Source: Hydrogenophaga sp. BPS33
GTDB lineage: Bacteria > Pseudomonadota > Gammaproteobacteria > Burkholderiales > Burkholderiaceae_C
Direction of reading: 5' to 3'
Assembly: GCF_009859475.1 (NCBI RefSeq)
Contig: NZ_CP044549.1
Span: 1,426,001-1,490,000 of the forward strand
Length of the DNA: 64,000 nucleotides
The notes below the pieces were generated by a model, which saw only the letters and a list, made by a program, of their open reading frames with translations, made no database searches and was not told the DNA's origin. The first letter of the stretch is position 1; every line of letters starts with the position of its first letter. Of this stretch, positions 59,999 to 64,000 are shown in pieces. Both the position numbers and the translations under genes were made by a program.

Positions 59999-61215
59999 AC
60001 ACGAGCACCACAACCTTGCCGCTTCATTTGCCTGCGGGCCTGCCCGCCAGTGCGCGGCACACCCTGCGCCTGCTGCAACGCCTGCAGCACGGCACCTTGC
60101 ACCTGGAGCTGCCCGACGGCAACACCCTGCAATTGGGCCGGGGCGGCTATCCCCACGCCAGCATGCGCTTGCACGACTGGCGGGTGTTTGCAGCGGTTCT
60201 GCGCTCGGGCGACATCGGTCTGGCCGAGGGCTATATCGATCGCCACTGGAGCACACCGCACCTGGCCGACCTGCTGCGCCTGCTGATGGCCAATCGCGAC
60301 GCGCTGGAGTCGCTCGTCTACGGCGCTTGGTGGGGACGGCTGGCCTACCGCCTGCGCCACTTGCTCAACCGCAACACGCGCTCCGGCAGCCGGCGCAACA
60401 TCCACGCCCATTACGACCTGGGCAATGCGTTCTACACGCTATGGCTGGACCCGAGCATGAATTACTCGTCCGCCTGGTTCCAGGGAAATCTGGACGGCGA
60501 CCTGACCCAGGCGCAGCATGCCAAGGTGCGCCGCGCCCTGCAAAGCGCCGGCGTACGGCCGGGCAGCCGCGTGCTGGAGATTGGTTGCGGCTGGGGCGCG
60601 TTGGCCGAGATGGCCGCGGGCGAGTTTCAGGCCCATGTGACCGGCGTGACGCTGTCCACCGAGCAACTGTCGTTTGGTCAGCAGCGCCTGCACCAGGCAG
60701 GGCTGGCCGAGCGGGCCGAGCTGCGCTTGCAGGACTACCGCGACATCCCGGACGCGCCGTTCGATGCCATTTGCTCCATCGAAATGGTCGAGGCCGTGGG
60801 CCAGGCTTATTGGCCCAGCTACTTTGGCACGGTGGCGCGGTTGCTCAAGGCGGGCGGGCGCGCTTGCGTGCAAAGCATCGTCATCGACGACGCGCTGTTC
60901 GACCGCTATGTGCAGGGCACGGACTTCATTCAGCAATACGTGTTTCCCGGCGGCTGCCTGCCCAGCCCGGCGCGCTTTCGCGAGGCCGCGCAACAAGCCG
61001 GGTTGCGCGTGGTGGAGGAGTTGGCCTTCGGCGCCGACTACGCCGAAACCCTGCGCCGCTGGCATCGCCAGTTCACGCAACAGCACGCCCAGGTGTCGGC
61101 GCAGGGCTTTGATGCGAAGTTCTCGCGCACCTGGGAGTTCTACCTCGCGTACTGCGAAGCCGCGTTCGACAGCCGCAATATCGACGTGGTGCAGTTCACG
61201 CTGGTGAAAGATTGA
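59995..61215 (+). CDS. CFA-synthase-like fatty acyl methyltransferase
   Basis: A 406-residue SAM-dependent methyltransferase of the cyclopropane-fatty-acid synthase family. AHYDLGNAFYTLWLDPSMNYSSAWF, the SAM site VLEIGCGWGALAEMAAG and EMVEAVGQAYWPSYF are visible. Compared with E. coli Cfa, the bicarbonate-binding Cys139 is Ser here (YSSAW) and His266 is Gln (CVQSIVI), while Glu239 is kept. I infer methyl transfer to a double bond without ring closure, as needed for furan or methyl-branched fatty acids. Classical cyclopropanation is not excluded. Confidence 0.88.
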   Translation: MNTSTTTLPLHLPAGLPASARHTLRLLQRLQHGTLHLELPDGNTLQLGRGGYPHASMRLHDWRVFAAVLRSGDIGLAEGYIDRHWSTPHLADLLRLLMANRDALESLVYGAWWGRLAYRLRHLLNRNTRSGSRRNIHAHYDLGNAFYTLWLDPSMNYSSAWFQGNLDGDLTQAQHAKVRRALQSAGVRPGSRVLEIGCGWGALAEMAAGEFQAHVTGVTLSTEQLSFGQQRLHQAGLAERAELRLQDYRDIPDAPFDAICSIEMVEAVGQAYWPSYFGTVARLLKAGGRACVQSIVIDDALFDRYVQGTDFIQQYVFPGGCLPSPARFREAAQQAGLRVVEELAFGADYAETLRRWHRQFTQQHAQVSAQGFDAKFSRTWEFYLAYCEAAFDSRNIDVVQFTLVKD

Positions 61216-61229
61216 AAAAGGGAAACCGC

Positions 61230-61847
61230 GTGCCATCGATGCACATGCCTTTGCACCACTGCTCACTGCTGAATCGCCTGGCACGCGCCCGTGTGCTGGC
61301 CATAGCGGTGGCCCTTGCCTGCGCTGCCGCAGCACCCGATGCGGTTGCGCAAGACCCCGTGGCGCCACCCGCCTTCGTACGCCAGGCGCTGCCCGAGGTC
61401 ACGCTGTGGGGCCAGGGGCAGTTGCGCTTTCTCGGGCTGAGGATTTACGACGCCCGCCTGTGGGCACGCCATGGGTTCGAGGCCGCCGACTTTGGCGCCC
61501 ACGCACTGGCGTTGGAGTTGACCTACCACCGCAGCTTTACAGGTGCCTCCATCGCCCAGCGCTCCATCGAGGAGATTGAGCGCCAAGGTGAGCTGGCGCC
61601 CGCTCAGGCTCAGCTCTGGCTGAAGGCGCTGGCGGCCCTGCTGCCGGACGTTCAGCCGGGCGACCGCCTCACCGGCCTTTACCAACCCGGCCAGGGCATG
61701 CGCCTGTGGCGTGGCCAGCAGGCGCTGGGTGCGATCGACGAAGCCGAGCTGGCGCGCCGCTTCGTGGGCATCTGGCTGTCGCCGCGCACCTCCGAACCCG
61801 GCCTGCGCAGCGCCTTGCTGGCGCGCAAGCCAGGAGCCGGGCCATGA
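61230..61847 (+). CDS. Chalcone-isomerase-like family protein, exported
   Basis: A 205-residue protein. A signal peptide (ending near AAAAPDAVAQ) is followed by a chalcone-isomerase-like domain: TLWGQGQLRFLGLRIYDARLWARHGF, ALELTYHRSFTGASIAQRSIEEIERQG and DVQPGDRLTGLYQPGQGMRLW. Such bacterial CHI-like proteins probably bind fatty acids. GTG 61230 has AAAGGGAAA before it; TTG 61212 (overlapping the previous stop) and ATG 61239 are in-frame alternatives. Confidence 0.83.
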   Translation: MPSMHMPLHHCSLLNRLARARVLAIAVALACAAAAPDAVAQDPVAPPAFVRQALPEVTLWGQGQLRFLGLRIYDARLWARHGFEAADFGAHALALELTYHRSFTGASIAQRSIEEIERQGELAPAQAQLWLKALAALLPDVQPGDRLTGLYQPGQGMRLWRGQQALGAIDEAELARRFVGIWLSPRTSEPGLRSALLARKPGAGP

Positions 61848-63154
61848 TCCGCGCCCTGCCGGCGGAGGCCTCGCAAACGCTGTCTTGGCGCGCCGGCCTG
61901 GCCTATGGATTGCTGGGACTGCCATTGGCCTTCGCCGCACTGCCACTGTATGTGGTGCTGCCGCATTACTACGCCAGCCAACTCGGCCTGCCGCTGGCCA
62001 CCGTGGGGGCGTTGCTGATGCTGGTGCGGCTGATGGATGCGGGGGCCGACCCGCTGCTGGGACGCTTGAGTGACGCGATGTATCGCCGCACCATGTCTGT
62101 GGTGTTGTGGGTGGCTGGCGCCTCGGCAGTGCTCTTGGGCGGCGGCATGGCGGCGCTGTTCTTTCCGTGGGTGAAGGGGCCGACGGCACTGGCAACGTGG
62201 ATGGTTGCGGGGCTGTTGTTCACCTGCCTGGCGCACAGTCTGCTGGTCATTGCCCACCAGGCCTGGGGTGTGCGCCTGGGGGGCGACGGCGTGCAGCGCA
62301 GCCGGATCGTGTCTTGGCGTGAGGGGCTGGGGCTGGTGGGCGTGGTCACCGCCAGCGCGCTTTCGGTGGCCTGGGGTGCGGGCCCCATGCTGGGGGTGTT
62401 CGCGCTGGCACTGCTGGCCGGTTGGCTGGCGCTCTGGCGGGCACCGCGTCCACCATCTGCGACCAAGTCGCATGAAGGGCACGGGCCGCGCCATCTCCAA
62501 CTCTGGCAACCGCTGACCCAAAAGCCCTTTCGCCGATTGCTGACCGTGTTCTTGTGCAATGGCATCGCCAGCGCCATACCAGCCGCGCTGATGCTGTTTT
62601 TCGCCCAGGACCGGTTGCTGGCTTCGCCCCCGCAGATCGCGCTGTTTCTGGTGCTGTATTTCGTCAGCGGTGCGCTGTCCATGCCCGCCTGGCTGCACGT
62701 GGTGCGCCGCTTCGGGTTGGAGCGGGCGTGGTTGGCCGGCATGCTGCTGGCCGTGGCCTGCTTCGGATGGGCCGCCGCTCTGCAAGGTGGGCAGGTGGTG
62801 ATCTTTGCCGTGATCTGCGTGCTGTCCGGCGCTGCGCTGGGAGCCGATCTGGCGGTTCCGGGTGCGCTGCTGGCCTTGCTGGTCGAGCGCCAAGGTTCTC
62901 AGGGCGCGCACGAGGGCACCTACCTGGGCTGGTGGAACCTGGCCATCAAACTCAACCTGGCGCTGGCAGCCGGGGCAACGCTGCCGCTGTTGCAATGGCT
63001 GGGCTATGTGCCCGGCAGCCAAGACGCACAGGCCTTGCAACGCCTGGCATGGATTTATGCGCTACTGCCCTGTGCGCTCAAACTGATGGCCGCCTGCTTG
63101 CTGCATCGGCTGTTGATCGCTTCCAGAAACCCGACCCAAGGAGCTACCCCGTGA
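61844..63154 (+). CDS. MFS transporter (GPH-like)
   Basis: A 436-residue membrane protein with about eleven or twelve hydrophobic segments. The motif VRLMDAGADPLLGRLSD (D-x3-DP-x2-G-x3-D) is that of the GPH sugar:cation symporter branch. Its cargo in this operon is unknown; a lipid precursor or modified lipid would fit the company. It overlaps the CHI-like gene (ATGA at 61844) and the lipoprotein gene (GTGA at 63151). Confidence 0.88.
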   Translation: MIRALPAEASQTLSWRAGLAYGLLGLPLAFAALPLYVVLPHYYASQLGLPLATVGALLMLVRLMDAGADPLLGRLSDAMYRRTMSVVLWVAGASAVLLGGGMAALFFPWVKGPTALATWMVAGLLFTCLAHSLLVIAHQAWGVRLGGDGVQRSRIVSWREGLGLVGVVTASALSVAWGAGPMLGVFALALLAGWLALWRAPRPPSATKSHEGHGPRHLQLWQPLTQKPFRRLLTVFLCNGIASAIPAALMLFFAQDRLLASPPQIALFLVLYFVSGALSMPAWLHVVRRFGLERAWLAGMLLAVACFGWAAALQGGQVVIFAVICVLSGAALGADLAVPGALLALLVERQGSQGAHEGTYLGWWNLAIKLNLALAAGATLPLLQWLGYVPGSQDAQALQRLAWIYALLPCALKLMAACLLHRLLIASRNPTQGATP

Positions 63155-63687
63155 ACACGCGCCGCCATGTCCTTTTTGCCCTGCTCGCGGGATCGGCCGT
63201 GCTCGCGGGGTGTTCCAGCCCTCGGGTCAGCGACTACGCCCAGCAGCAACCCAAGCTGGAGCTCGACCGCTATTTCAATGGCCGCGTTCATGCCCATGGC
63301 ATTTTTCAAAAGCGCGGCGGTGAGGTAGTACGCCGTTTCACCGTGGTGATGGACTGCCGCTGGAATGGCAACCAGGGCGTGCTGGACGAGGCCTTTGCCT
63401 ATTCAGACGGCACGACCGAACGCCGTGTCTGGCGTTTGACCAAACACGCAGACGGGCGCTACACGGGGCGCGCCGACGACGTGGTGGGCGAGGCCCAAGG
63501 GCAGACATCGGGCAACGCCTTTCGCTGGAACTACACGCTGCGACTGCCCGTGGACGGCAAGACGTACGACGTGCAGTTCGACGACTGGATGTACCTGATC
63601 GACGAGCGCGTGATGCTCAACCGCGCCACCATGAGCAAGTTTGGCGTCACCCTGGGCGAAGTGCTGTTGTCGTTCAACAAGGAATAA
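63151..63687 (+). CDS. DUF3833 family lipoprotein
   Basis: A 178-residue lipoprotein with the lipobox LAGSAVLAGC near residue 20. The mature part matches DUF3833 (LELDRYFNGRVHAHGIFQKRGGEVVRRFTVVMDCRWNG and TYDVQFDDWMYLIDERVMLNRATMSKFGVTLGEVLLSFNK). It is anchored in the outer or inner membrane, function unknown. The start is GTG 63151 with AAGGAG (63138-63143) upstream, overlapping the MFS stop. Confidence 0.88.
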   Translation: MNTRRHVLFALLAGSAVLAGCSSPRVSDYAQQQPKLELDRYFNGRVHAHGIFQKRGGEVVRRFTVVMDCRWNGNQGVLDEAFAYSDGTTERRVWRLTKHADGRYTGRADDVVGEAQGQTSGNAFRWNYTLRLPVDGKTYDVQFDDWMYLIDERVMLNRATMSKFGVTLGEVLLSFNKE

Positions 63688-63702
63688 CCAAGGAATGGCG
63701 CC

Positions 63703-64000
63703 ATGCCTCTGAACCTTCCCATTACCGACTGGCGCGGCCGACGCGTGTGGCTGATCGGTGCGTCCAGTGGCATCGGGCGTGCCTTGGCAGCCTTGCTGCA
63801 CGAACGTGGCGCGCAGGTCTGCGTGTCGGCGCGCCAGCAAGAGTTGCTCGACGACTTCGTGCGCGAGCATCCTGGCAGCCAGGCGTTGGCGCTCGATGTG
63901 ACGGACACGCAGGCAGTCGCCGGCGCGGCGCAACAACTGTTGGCGGCAGCGCCCCTGGACCTGGTGTGTTATTGCGCCGGCCACTACCGCCCCATGTCGG
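63703..64000 (+). CDS. SDR family oxidoreductase, 5' part (runs off the window)
   Basis: The reading frame is open from ATG 63703 to the window end (about 99 residues). It begins MPLNLPITDWRGRRVWLIGASSGIGRALAALLHERGAQVCVSAR, with the classical SDR cofactor motif GASSGIG, then LALDVTD and YCAGHYRPM, the NAG-like position. AAGGA (63690-63694) precedes the start. It is the seventh gene of the light-type operon. The catalytic Tyr-Lys lies outside the window. Confidence 0.88.
   Translation, partial: MPLNLPITDWRGRRVWLIGASSGIGRALAALLHERGAQVCVSARQQELLDDFVREHPGSQALALDVTDTQAVAGAAQQLLAAAPLDLVCYCAGHYRPMS

Noticed and set aside
1..64000. CRISPR arrays, tRNA/rRNA genes, insertion sequences, prophage genes, riboswitches
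   Set aside because: I looked for regular short repeats, cloverleaf-like segments, transposase motifs and inverted terminal repeats, and saw none. A covariance-model search would be needed to exclude small RNAs.

Overview
The window is high-GC DNA from a betaproteobacterium, most likely a member of the Comamonadaceae (Burkholderiales) close to Hydrogenophaga, Acidovorax or Variovorax. This rests on the housekeeping block greB / spoT-rpoZ-gmk-yicC / Ser-Thr kinase-PP2C-rph-rdgB-hemW, the several orphan Bug-type (TctC) receptors, a DUF4148 protein and the dense ATGA-overlapped operons. No rRNA, tRNA, CRISPR array, insertion sequence or phage gene was seen. The assignment is inferred from gene content only.

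Region 1 (1-23540, all +) is a catabolic acyl-CoA gene cluster. It encodes two ADP-forming acyl-CoA ligases (the first cut by the window edge), two AMP-forming acyl-CoA synthetases, two crotonases, two SDRs, a double-hotdog MaoC dehydratase, a paired large/small acyl-CoA dehydrogenase, a true SCP-x-type thiolase, a thiolase-fold protein without the nucleophilic cysteine paired with an OB-fold protein without zinc cysteines, an HMG-CoA-synthase-like/OB-fold fusion, an MBL hydrolase, a Bug receptor, a MalT-like LuxR regulator and etfBA. The set resembles pathways that shorten a branched or polycyclic carboxylic acid (steroid- or terpenoid-like side chains). The substrate cannot be read from sequence.

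Region 2 (23600-33323) is a smaller island of mixed strands. It holds a cytoplasmic type I sulfatase with its own formylglycine-generating enzyme, an AraC-family regulator, a metallophosphoesterase, two Bug receptors, a flavin amine oxidase and an aldehyde dehydrogenase. Four copies of one promoter/operator element, each with a CTA(C/G)ATT -10-like box at fixed distance, sit in front of its transcription units. One copy drives only a truncated duplicate of the sulfatase start plus the downstream receptor gene. This looks like an AraC-controlled regulon and is the best candidate here for an undescribed system.

Region 3 (33354-41843) is a LysR regulator divergent from a pimFCD-like beta-oxidation operon (fused hydratase/3-hydroxyacyl-CoA dehydrogenase, two acyl-CoA dehydrogenase subunits, family III CoA-transferase) ending in a second, nearly identical etfBA. 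Region 4 (41855-43939) is a YeiH-type transporter divergent from a LysR regulator.

Region 5 (43945-53304) is the housekeeping block. Region 6 (53270-56675) has a CopRS/CusRS-like two-component system, a small DUF4148 protein behind a TTAC-N6-GTAA palindrome, and a membrane protein. Region 7 (56775-64000) is a MerR/B12-type (CarH/LitR-like) photoreceptor-regulator divergent from a tightly overlapped operon: FAD oxidoreductase, DUF1365, CFA-synthase-like methyltransferase, chalcone-isomerase-like protein, MFS transporter, DUF3833 lipoprotein and an SDR that runs off the window. This is probably a light-induced membrane-lipid modification operon.
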